From contig WKLE02001712.1 of NCBI GenBank assembly GCA_014885115.2, positions 1 through 11,163 of the forward strand: a DNA stretch of 11,163 nt, in the 5' to 3' direction. Source of the DNA: Asterionellopsis glacialis. Lineage: Eukaryota; Bacillariophyta; Plagiogrammaphyceae; Rhaphoneidales; Asterionellopsidaceae. The notes below the pieces were generated by a model that was not told the DNA's origin, did no database searches, and saw only the letters and a list, made by a program, of their open reading frames with translations. Each line of letters starts with the position of its first letter. Positions within the stretch are counted from its first letter, which is position 1. Position numbers and translations under genes: made by a program. Shown here one piece after another: positions 1-8,200 of this stretch.

Positions 1-1385
1 TCTGTAATGACAACTATGACATCTTCAATACCAGACTCATTCTCATCTTGTATACCGTCACCATTTGTATCATTGAAGACACAACCAACTAGTTTTCCAG
101 TTGGAGTCGCACACTCTATGGCAGGATAGAATTTATTCTTGTCATTACAAAGTATATTGGTACCTACTTTCCTAGTTGGAGTATGAACTGCATTTGATAG
201 CGAATTGTCAGAAGGGCATTGGCAAAAGGAATGTTCCTGAGGAACAATGATGTAAAAGGTCTTGCTGCAGTAGCCATCATTTGATATTTTTTCGTATGAC
301 TTGTCAGGAGCGACTCCGTAATATGACTTGTCGAAGTAATTTCCTTTCAATACTGTGGAAGTGTCACCAGATGATTTGTTATACGACTTGACAGGCTTTT
401 TGACAGTGAAGTTATTAGACCACTTCTTCTTCTTCAATTTTCCACTGGGACCACGTTTAAACTTCGTGTAAGACCCACCTGACGACTTGCCTTTTGCTTT
501 GAGGTATCGAGGGCCCCTGTTTCTTTTCCGACCACCAGAAGTTTTCTTTCCTCTAGTTTTTCCACGATTTGTACGTAGAGATCCTGTTTTGCCCTTTCGA
601 TCACGTGTGACTCCATATGAACGTATCGAACCTCTGTTTGTGTATTTCTGTTTGTATCCTCTAAAGCCTGATTTACCATACGGCAATGCAGACTGGTCAG
701 ATTTCCTACTACTATATCCACCATCCTTTCCGTACTTTTGATTGATGATTGAAGTTTGTATATCTGGAGAAGGTTTTTGGCAATAGGGACAGGAGAAATC
801 CCACTTGAAGAACTTTCTTTCGCATATCTTTCTGTCGCTCTCACAACAATATTCAATGCATTTGCAATCGGGATGATCATTTGGCAAAACGAACTGTCCA
901 TATGGATCGTATGCACCCTCTGAGATTTCTCCCGGATAGGGACAACGGCAATCTTGTGGATTCTTGATTGGGGTGTAGTAGAGACTACGTTCATTTTTGT
1001 GATTTTGTATCTGTTGTGTATTGGTTGCGTACTTATTCATATCTTGAAGATGATTCAGTTCAGCCATAGTAGCTTCTTGATCCTCTTGAGAATCGTAGAC
1101 TTCATCTGAAAGAGAAGCGGCGGCCTGTTTCAAATCATCTTGGAATCCATATTGTCCAGATTCGCTGAACAATTCACGATCTCTACTCATAATGGTATCT
1201 TGTTGGAGTACTTGTTCATGGTTTGAAAAGATTGTTGTCTTGCTCAAAATAAGAGCAAAAGTTGAAAGGGCAACAATAGTAAACACAGCACCAAACTTTG
1301 AAAATGTATTCCATCGACTAGAAGTGGATAGAGGAGGACTGTCGTTGTCGTCGACGTTGTTTAGTTCTTTTGTACAAAAAGGCAT
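1..1385 (-). CDS. Partial gene: secreted or anchored Cys/Lys-rich protein entering an SdrD_B-like repeat array (5' part only)
   Basis: The ATG at 1385 opens a frame of 461 codons plus two bases with no stop before the window edge, so the 3' part lies outside. Seen: one hydrophobic segment (about residues 31-47) after a short polar tail, which suggests a signal anchor or internal signal peptide. An acidic/Gln-rich linker follows, then a 9-Cys module (C146-C202) beginning CRCPYPGE. Next is a Lys/Arg/Gly/Tyr-rich region (about 207-370), a C373...C388-Q-C390 module, a Cys pair C413/C425 around FYPAI, and from G430 the start of an SdrD_B-like repeat with the Asp/Asn-rich loop DTNGDGIQD. All of these recur in the same order in the gene at 5223-10250, so the two are paralogues. 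This one lacks that gene's tandem 7-residue Ser-Lys repeats and perfect pentalysine cluster. Likely secretory, perhaps cell wall; exact function unknown. The frame and the homology are solid, the role is inferred. Confidence 0.88.
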   Translation of the reverse strand, partial: MPFCTKELNNVDDNDSPPLSTSSRWNTFSKFGAVFTIVALSTFALILSKTTIFSNHEQVLQQDTIMSRDRELFSESGQYGFQDDLKQAAASLSDEVYDSQEDQEATMAELNHLQDMNKYATNTQQIQNHKNERSLYYTPIKNPQDCRCPYPGEISEGAYDPYGQFVLPNDHPDCKCIEYCCESDRKICERKFFKWDFSCPYCQKPSPDIQTSIINQKYGKDGGYSSRKSDQSALPYGKSGFRGYKQKYTNRGSIRSYGVTRDRKGKTGSLRTNRGKTRGKKTSGGRKRNRGPRYLKAKGKSSGGSYTKFKRGPSGKLKKKKWSNNFTVKKPVKSYNKSSGDTSTVLKGNYFDKSYYGVAPDKSYEKISNDGYCSKTFYIIVPQEHSFCQCPSDNSLSNAVHTPTRKVGTNILCNDKNKFYPAIECATPTGKLVGCVFNDTNGDGIQDENESGIEDVIVVIT

Positions 1386-1915
1386 TACTTGCTGATCGAT
1401 GTTGCTTGATCTGTGACGAGTGACGGTGTCCGGTGGAGTTTGACAACATGTGTCCGAGCTGCTTTGAGAAACTTCAATGAACATTTTTGTTCAGGAAACA
1501 AATCTAACGTGTTTGCACCGTTTTCAGTTTTGTTCTTTCTGAAGTGCTCTGTATTGTTTGTCTTCGAAACGAGAGAACTAAATCTCAGGTCCGAATGTCC
1601 TGTTGACGTAAAGTCTTTCACCTTTATTGCTGTCTCTAGAAAGCCTGGAAGCTTATCAAACAATATGGGGAATTTTCTTTTTGTTTGCCAATTTACTTTT
1701 TTGTTTGGTATCGCTGGATAACGTGCACCTCTCACTATTTGTTTCACAGACGACTGAGATGAGGAAGAAGTTGCATATCCATCACACGAGGCAGTCTCGG
1801 ATTTGCGTGACTGTCGATTTAATTTTTTTGGTGAAGTGTTCAGATATTCAACGCTTGTTGTAATCTTTTTTCAACGCCTGCCGGACTCGGGAATAAAATT
1901 GACCCGCCAATCTCA
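1386..1915. other. Upstream region of the left paralogue, no gene supported
   Basis: This 530-bp stretch precedes the minus-strand start codon at 1385 and should hold its 5' UTR and promoter. Short open frames on both strands show no recognisable domain or compositional signal and are taken as chance. A TGACGTAA octamer at 1604-1611 resembles a CRE/bZIP site, a motif class known to act in diatom CO2/light promoters, but a single copy proves nothing. I see no clear TATA box on the minus strand and no sequence obviously shared with the matching region of the right-hand paralogue. Confidence 0.5.
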
Positions 1916-2369
1916 TACCTGGTACCATAGTACCAGGTACCCCGGTAGGATACATTTCTCAATACCTGGTACCCATATTCTGTACTTGGTACACAATGTA
2001 CCCCAGGTACATTTATTTGCAGAACAGTAAACTTGGACATATGACCTCTCTAGACTAGATCAAAATGGGTATGAAAATTATCATGAGACATAGAGGACAG
2101 TGGCATCTTTCCGGATTTTCCTCTGGATATTCCATTCTGTACCTGGTAGGCGGAGAATAGTCAGTTCACACTGATTTACCTGGTACCAGGTACAGGTACC
2201 TGTACCGGGTATACCTACTTGTACAAGGTACCGTACCTGGTACCAGTACCAAGGTGCCTGGTCGAACAGTTACTGGATGGACCTTGCGGTACCAGTATTA
2301 TACTTAAAACTACTTTTATTTCTACATGAGATTTCCGAATGGTCCTGACTACAGATAGTTTACCTGGTA
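1916..2369. repeat. Cluster of palindromic TACCWGGTA motifs (left cluster)
   Basis: Eight exact copies of TACCWGGTA start at 1916, 1931, 1963, 2140, 2177, 2184, 2234 and 2361, with degenerate copies between them (for example at 1983 and 2002). Two are fused into the 16-bp perfect palindrome TACCTGGTACCAGGTA (2177-2192), which runs directly into a second perfect palindrome, TACAGGTACCTGTA (2191-2204). By simple arithmetic the 9-mer is expected about 0.09 times in the whole window. The cluster lies 530-985 bp upstream of the minus-strand gene at 1385 and 150-600 bp upstream of the plus-strand gene at 2520. It could be a regulatory array, a degenerate satellite, or part of a mobile element; the sequence alone does not decide. 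Confidence 0.8.
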
Positions 2370-2519
2370 TATCCGTTCCATCTACGGTACCGGTAGGACT
2401 AGAAAGGTCATCGTCCTAGAATAGCAGGTAGGAGGTCAATGGGCTGCTCTCTAGAGAGAGTGTCACACTAGTACCGGTAGGGATATGTAACAAACACTCC
2501 TTTCACAATTTTCAAAAAC

Positions 2520-3272
2520 ATGGTCCATGAGGACACATGCCAAAGATGGCTATGCCCGATATGCAACCCCAACGAACTAGCTGAAGCTGTCATCCAAAGA
2601 GCAGAACGAGACTGGAAGAAGAAACCATGCTTCAAAGAAGCCCTTGAAGATGCAAAGGCTAAGAATTGGAAACGTATCAAGGAAAACAGGGTATCCTGTA
2701 CCTTGTGTGAGACAAGAATCATAACCAAACCAAATGAAGGATGGTACAAAAGACAATCCAATGGAGAATCAATCATTTTATGTGAAGACTGTATGACAGG
2801 AGGAGAATGGATACAATACAACAAGAAAGGATGGAAAACCCAAAGAATTAGAAAAATGGAAACCACCACATCAATCGAACAATACGTTATGAACAAAACC
2901 AAGCACATCTACATACCAAAAGCGATACTTAATGACAACGACAGGAAAAAAGTACCCTCACAAATCATAAAAGTGATGAAAGAGGAAAACTACTCAATCA
3001 ATATCGTAAAGTCAGACTATGAACACAACGGAATCACATTCAATAAAAACGGAAATGTAGAGAATAGGAACAACAAACACAGATACGGCAGACCAGCCAT
3101 AATGAAAAACAAGGAAGGAAAGAGGACTAAAACCACTGAAATAGCAAAAGATGTGTCAATTGAAAAAATTGCATTACAACCGAACACACCGAAAATACAC
3201 TTAAAAACACCACAAACACACGCGCGCGTCATAACGAAGACGCGCGAACAGAAACGAGAATTTAGAAAATAG
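2520..3272 (+). CDS. Unassigned 250-residue Cys- and Lys-rich zinc-finger-like protein, possibly a mobile-element remnant
   Basis: I do not recognise this protein. It starts at ATG 2520; the same frame is open back to a stop at 2478-2480, and the extra residues look compatible with coding, so the true N-terminus may be lost or lie in another exon. Seen: near the N-terminus an H-E-D-T-C followed by W-L-C-P-I-C, like the last zinc ligands of a PHD or RING finger whose first half is missing. Then C-T-L-C, 24 residues, C-E-D-C, with a W-Y-K-R and N-G-E between, a spacing and texture recalling GATA-type fingers. The C-terminal 150 residues are strongly basic (Lys/Arg/Thr/Asn), as in nucleic-acid-binding tails. 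The coding strand is markedly A-rich, unlike the neighbouring genes but typical of retroelement sense strands. It lies opposite in strand to the flanking paralogues. It could be a host DNA-binding protein or a decayed transposon gene. Confidence 0.55.
   Translation: MVHEDTCQRWLCPICNPNELAEAVIQRAERDWKKKPCFKEALEDAKAKNWKRIKENRVSCTLCETRIITKPNEGWYKRQSNGESIILCEDCMTGGEWIQYNKKGWKTQRIRKMETTTSIEQYVMNKTKHIYIPKAILNDNDRKKVPSQIIKVMKEENYSINIVKSDYEHNGITFNKNGNVENRNNKHRYGRPAIMKNKEGKRTKTTEIAKDVSIEKIALQPNTPKIHLKTPQTHARVITKTREQKREFRK
3223..3246. repeat. Perfect 8-bp GC inverted repeat with 8-nt loop
   Basis: CGCGCGTC at 3223-3230 and GACGCGCG at 3239-3246 are exact reverse complements separated by 8 bases. The hairpin lies inside the last codons of the 250-residue ORF, in otherwise A-rich DNA, and a second CGCG-rich patch follows at 3332-3345. 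It could mark the end of an inserted element or be chance in a CG-rich island. Confidence 0.6.
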
Positions 3273-3583
3273 CATAGGCTTATAACCCAATAAGGTTTAG
3301 AACAGAGTTAGTTAGTACACCAGTAAGAATCGAGCGCGTCGCGCGGCCCAGACTCTAGACTCGTACCAGTTAGAATCCCATACTGTAAAAGCAACAAGCC
3401 AACTCATAACTCACAACTTCTATCTCAGCATTGTTCTTTTTCACTGCGTCTCTTCCCCCCTTCTTCTCCTCTTCCCGCCAAGAACCAAGAAACGTCGAGA
3501 TACTGGCGGGTGTTGGTCTCACCATCATTGGTGACGTAGACCATTCATCATGTACCCTCCAATGAACTTCGATATACTATTGA
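3273..3583. other. Intergenic region between the zinc-finger-like ORF and a core promoter
   Basis: No gene is supported. The stretch contains a CG-rich patch (about 3332-3345), a pyrimidine-rich tract (3448-3477), and an imperfect inverted repeat with TGGTCT at 3514-3519 and AGACCA at 3538-3543. The inverted repeat encloses ACCA/TGGT and a TGACGTA (3532-3538). That CRE-like core lies about 80 bp upstream of the predicted transcription start near 3612, a plausible place for a regulatory site. Confidence 0.4.
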
Positions 3584-3616
3584 TATATAAAAGGGATTTT
3601 TCCATTCCATCAGTTC
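3584..3616 (+). promoter_or_regulatory. Predicted RNA polymerase II core promoter (TATA box plus initiator)
   Basis: TATATAAAAGG at 3584-3594 is a near-consensus TATA box. TCAGTTC at 3610-3616 fits the initiator consensus YYANWYY with its A at 3612, 28 bp downstream of the TATA start, which is the classical spacing. Transcription would run on the plus strand. The first downstream ATG is at 3717 in the context CACCATG. The agreement of TATA, Inr and start context makes a real transcript likely even though its product is uncertain. Confidence 0.5.
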
Positions 3617-3716
3617 TCGCGGAACCGTTTCGCAAGTCCCCGTCTTGTGCTCTGTCGAATTCGTCCAACAACTTGAGGAAGACAACAAGTCTGTGCTATC
3701 TACGACTGCTTTCACC

Positions 3717-3983
3717 ATGTTTGCTAACCGTGCTCCACTATTTTGGAGCCGGATCCAAGTTATCGTTATGACCGTTACAGTATGCAGCAAAATAAAATTT
3801 TCAAGAAGACTCGCAGTGTGTCCATCGCCATCATCGGTCCAAGCATCGATTGTACCTCTTATTGAAATTTTCCACGAGGATCCCCTCTCTTCTTCTTCTT
3901 CTTCTTCTTCTTCTTCTTCTTCTTCTACTAACTCCCTTCGATCTATTTCTTCATTGGTGAAAACTGCACTGATATATCTTTAG
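3717..3983 (+). CDS. Doubtful 88-codon ORF with a 13-serine run
   Basis: The ORF begins at the first ATG after the predicted TATA/Inr promoter, in a good CACCATG context, and ends at TAG 3981-3983. The product is short. It has a hydrophobic stretch near residues 10-22, a basic segment, and 13 Ser encoded by a pure TCT microsatellite (3888-3926). No family is recognised. An AATAAA at 4132-4137 could serve as poly(A) signal. The protein lacks a domain-like pattern, so the true gene may be spliced differently, be non-coding, or be a decayed fragment. I keep it because the promoter signals are good. Confidence 0.25.
   Translation: MFANRAPLFWSRIQVIVMTVTVCSKIKFSRRLAVCPSPSSVQASIVPLIEIFHEDPLSSSSSSSSSSSSSTNSLRSISSLVKTALIYL
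3888..3926 (+). repeat. (TCT)13 trinucleotide microsatellite
   Basis: Thirteen uninterrupted TCT units, 39 bp, encoding polyserine in the doubtful 3717-3983 ORF. Perfect repeats of this length are usually length-polymorphic. Confidence 0.95.
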
Positions 3984-4187
3984 TGTCCCACTTTTAGTAA
4001 ATCACTTCAAAGTACTGGCAATGTTTATTTTATTATAACTTACCACAGAATTGTTTCCCCCCTTTCCAAGCTTGAAGTCAAAGCTACGATACTTGCGATT
4101 CATATCATCTTTTAGAAACGGACAATCAATCAATAAAACAAACACAATCAAAAATTAAAAATCAGTTTTGCATTACGCTTGTGTTGG

Positions 4188-4206
4188 AATAATAATAATA
4201 ATAATA
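4188..4206 (+). repeat. (AAT)6 microsatellite
   Basis: Six AAT units plus one base in an AT-rich intergenic stretch. Confidence 0.9.
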
Positions 4207-4760
4207 GCATACACGGAGGAACAGCAGCACACGACTATTGAGTACCCACCATTCAGTAATTCTAAAATACGTATAAAACTGAGGGTAGTGGAAGCTTTCT
4301 CGTACCGAATATTAGTGGAATGCACCATACAGTATACGTCACAAGTTTTGAGTAACAATGAATTGATTCCTATTTCACACGAGTAAAAGAAAAACGCAGG
4401 GTATCTTACACCTCTCTAGCCTATCAAGATACTTTTGATTGAAATTGATTAATTTCATGCATTTGTTGATCGAGCGACTAAGAACGAACGTCAATGTCTG
4501 CAAATTCTCCCTGGTGGAAAACTTGTTGTCTATTCAGTAATATAATATTACGTAGTCCTTGTTGAGATAAGTAGAACTCTGCCTTGAATAGCGAAGCACA
4601 TCAACCTACGAAAGACGCTCTAGCATAGAATTTACTTCAGGAAGTATTCTTTTTCTAGAGGCCTAAGGTGCGGAGGTACAATACATTTTTTTCTATACAC
4701 TTAACCAATAAGAATACCATTGTGTGACGAGAGAAACAATCCAGTGTCATCAATTGATTG

Positions 4761-4836
4761 ATACACACACATACACATACACAAATATATACACACACAT
4801 ACACACATGCATACACATGCACACACATGCACACAG
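4761..4836 (+). repeat. Imperfect (AC)n / ACACAT microsatellite
   Basis: About 75 bp dominated by AC dinucleotides interrupted by AT and TGC steps, giving ACACAT- and ACACATGC-type higher units. It is alternating purine-pyrimidine throughout most of its length, so it has Z-DNA potential. It lies in the intergenic region 0.4 kb past the stop of the large minus-strand gene. Confidence 0.9.
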
Positions 4837-5222
4837 TTAAACTCTAAAACGCAGGCACCTGTTATTACGATATAAATATATTTACTAGTTTATTTTGAAG
4901 AAAGCCAACACTTTCGTATCTTCAACTAGGTAGGTGTGAGACCTTGTACTTCAAAACAGACTTTTTGCATAGTTCATTGTTTTATTCTACCTCTACTAGA
5001 GGATTTGTTACCTGACAAATCACATGCATTCAACACTGTCAATTTCTTTTTTACAATCAACCCACCAGTCAAATATTGTATGCACATGTCTTCCAATGTT
5101 TAAACTTGTATGGCCCTACATGGATCCAGAATTGAAACAGCGCCTTCATACAAAAATTGTCTTCATAGTAAAATAAAAGTGCTATGCATTATACAGTAGT
5201 ACGTATCTTTGTCTGTCGTTTA

Positions 5223-8200
5223 TCACGAGAAATAACTTTCACACAATGAATTTGGATTGGGTGTACAACTTAGTCCTGAACCATCTGTTTTAGTGCAGGT
5301 GACAGGGAAGATATTTTTGTTGCAAGTAGTCCCAGTAGCACAAGCATCGCATGCATTTGTTATACATGTACCAGTGGGATCTACAAATGCATCACAGTCC
5401 CATGTTGGAAGAGCTGTTGGTACCAATGACGGAACTGACGATGGTTGACTTGACGGGGACGATGATGGTGCAGCTGATGGGGAGATCGACGGTGATGTAG
5501 ATGGAGATAATGAAGGCGACGAAGATGGAGAGGAGGAGGGTGAATTTGAAGGGGATGCCGATGGTGCAGCTGATGGTGCAGCCGATGGAGCAGCTGATGG
5601 GGAATTAGATGGAGCTGTAGACGGGGAAGCTGAAGGGGCTGCAGATGGAGCTGCAGAAGGAGCAGTAGACGGAGCACCTGATGGAGAATTAGATGGAGCT
5701 GCAGATGGTGCAGCAGATGGTGCAGCAGATGGTGCAGCAGATGGTGCAGCTGATGGGGAATTAGATGGAGCTGCAGATGGGGAGCTTGAAGGAGCTGCAG
5801 ACGGGGCCACAGACGGGGCCGCAGACGGAGCAGTAGACGGAGCATCTGATGGAGAATTAGATGGAGCTGCAGATGGGGAGCTCGAAGGAGCTGCAGATGG
5901 TGCAGCAGATGGTGCAGCGGACGGTGCAGCAGACGGTGCAGCAGACGGTGCAGCAGACGGTGCAGCAGACGGTGCAGCTGAAGGAGCTGCAGACGGTGCA
6001 GCAGACGGAGAAACAGACGGTGCAGCAGACGGTGCAGCTGAAGGAGCTGCAGACGGTGCAGCAGACGGAGAAGCAGACGGTGCAGCAGACGGTGCAGCTG
6101 ATGGTGATGACGATGGAGCTGCAGACGGTGCAGCAGACGGAGAAGCAGACGGTGCAGCAGACGGTGCAGCCGATGGGGCAGCTGATGGGGCAGCTGACGG
6201 AGACGCCGACGGAGATGCCGAAGGATGGACGGAAGCAAATGTGTAACCATCAAGATCGCTGACGGTTCCGAAACCAGGAACAGTTACAGTGGTTGGATTT
6301 GTCCCAACAGTTTGTGATAGTCCATCAGGGAGTGTGTCCACATTGATCTGAATGGTAGTATCACCCCCAGGTACTTCCTGATTGTATTCTCCGTTTGGAT
6401 CAGTCGTCAGAGTATATCTGCCACCCTGACTATCTTGAACAATAACTTCGACGCCCTCGAAAACTGGTTCGTCGTCGTCCTGTTGACCATTAACATTGGT
6501 GTCATCAAAAATCCTACCAAATACATTTCCCTGAGGTTGAAATCCATCAATATCACTTGCTACTTCGTCCTTAAGAACAATCAATTCGGTAACCAATTCG
6601 CCACGAGTCTGAACGAGGCCTTCAGGGAGAGTACTCTCATCAATTGTAAGAATGAACTCCGTCTCACTATCTGTATAAACCTCTACCTCTGCAAATCCAA
6701 AATTGTCAGTTACGATCGACAACCCACCAATGGCATCATCGTCAACAGGATCATCGTCAACAGGATCATCGTCAAAATCGGCGGCAAAGTCGCTTCTAAT
6801 GGAAACTACCACATCCTGAATACCTTCTTCACCGGGATCTTGGATGCCATTTCCATTGATATCATAAAATATAAGAAGTTCTATAAATCCATATCCAATA
6901 CCTGGACTTAATGCAACAAAAGGCGCAGGCGTAGGCATCGCAGAGGGCGAAAACGTGGGAGCAGCAGAGGGTGATGCAGACGGCGACGCAGAGGGTGACG
7001 CAGAAGGTGCTGCAGATGGACCTCTCGATAAAAATGTGTATCCATCAAGGTCAGTTACAACTTCCTCTGGCAAAACCTGAAGAGTACTAGGATCCTGACC
7101 TGTTGTTTGTGAAAGACCTTGAGGTAACGTTGCATCAACGATGTCAGTAGTTGCAGTACCTGCAGGTATTTGCAATTCGTACTCGCCGTTTTGATCGGTT
7201 GTTACAATGTAAACATTGCCTTGACTATCAGTAACAACAACTTGGACATCTGCGAAGACAGGCTCTCCAGGGTCTTGAATTCTATTGCCATCGGTGTCAT
7301 CAAACACGCGACCGATAAGCGTCCCCGGTGGTTGATATCCATCAAGATCTGACCCAATTCCATTCACTGGAACATCAATGGTTGATATATCTTCACCGTT
7401 TGTTCTTACGTAGTTATCAGGAACAGTGCTCTCTCTGATATTTGTTGTTGTAACACCGGCGGGTACACTTTGCTCATAATAACCTTCGAAATTTGTGGTG
7501 ACTGTGTATCTATCTCCATTGCGGTCAGTAATAATTACCTCAACATTGGGGATGCCTTCGTCTCCAAAGTCGTATTCGCCATCACCGTCATTGTCCTTGA
7601 ATATGACACCAGCACTTATACCACGAAGTTGAAATCCATCTTCGTCTGAACCAGTACCACCAGGTGGCACTTCAACCACGGTGGGATCACTCGAGGATGT
7701 GGGAATGCTACCTGGAGGCACAGTGTCATCTACGATATCAGTTGTAGTACTACCGGAGGGTACTGTAGCACAGTATTTGCCATCTTGGTCAGTTGTAACA
7801 GTACGCCTTTGTCCCTCACTATCGGTGATAACGACTTCAACATTGGGTATGCCTTCTTCACCGGGATCTTGGATACCATCACCATCAATGTCATTGAAAA
7901 TATCGCCACAAATGATTCCTGGTGGTTTGAAACCATCAAGATCTGACGCAACACCACCTTGCGGTACAAACACCTCCGTTGGATCCTCCCCGTACGTCCG
8001 AACATAGTCTTCTGGAAGGGTGCTCTCATTGATATCGATCGTTGCAACACCAGAAGGTACAGTTAATTCGTAAGCACCTAAATTATCTGTGGTAAGTGTG
8101 TACTTGTCATCGTTTTTATCTGTAATGATGACTTCCACATTAGGTATGCCTTCTTCACCAGGATCCAACCTACCGTCGGCATCGCTGTCACTGAAAATGA

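Larger units (their letters stand above)
3984..5222. other. AT-rich intergenic region and likely 3' UTR of the large gene, no gene supported
   Basis: About 1.2 kb with no convincing coding frame on either strand. It holds an (AAT) microsatellite at 4188-4206, an A/T-rich block near 4130-4165, an AATAAA at 4132-4137, a long CA-type microsatellite (4761-4836) and otherwise unremarkable AT-rich sequence. For the large minus-strand gene ending at 5223, minus-strand AATAAA signals (TTTATT on the given strand) occur at 4981-4986 and 4889-4894, about 240 and 330 nt past the stop. A 3' end there is plausible but unproven. Confidence 0.5.

Noticed and set aside
434..994. 186-codon minus-strand open frame
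   Set aside because: It lies in another frame of the partial gene at 1-1385, whose own frame is open throughout and matches the large paralogue module by module.
1413..2040. Short frames on both strands upstream of the left paralogue
   Set aside because: All are short, overlap each other, and show no conserved domain; several lack an ATG.
1916..2369. CRISPR array
   Set aside because: The repeats are 9 bp, palindromic, irregularly spaced and in both orientations, in a eukaryotic context with no cas genes.
3320..3360. Helitron 3' end (CG-rich stem followed by CTAG)
   Set aside because: The stem is only about 4 bp, there is no matching 5' terminus, and no Rep/helicase sequence is present.
1916..3420. 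Complete DNA transposon with terminal inverted repeats
   Set aside because: I could not find matching termini or a target-site duplication; the only repeated sequence is the short TACCWGGTA motif.
3790..3866. Oxidoreductase-like SIAIIGPS peptide in another plus-strand frame
   Set aside because: The frame stops after about 20 residues, and the resemblance to a nucleotide-binding motif is too short to support a gene fragment.
5381..6253. 290-codon Leu/His/Arg-rich minus-strand frame and a 133-codon Val-Gln-Gln frame on the plus strand (5861-6262)
   Set aside because: Both are out-of-frame readings of the 12-bp Pro-Ser minisatellite; its period keeps several frames free of stops.
6435..6911. 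158-codon plus-strand frame opposite SdrD_B-like repeats 7-8
   Set aside because: Antisense shadow of a well-supported coding region, with no domain pattern of its own.
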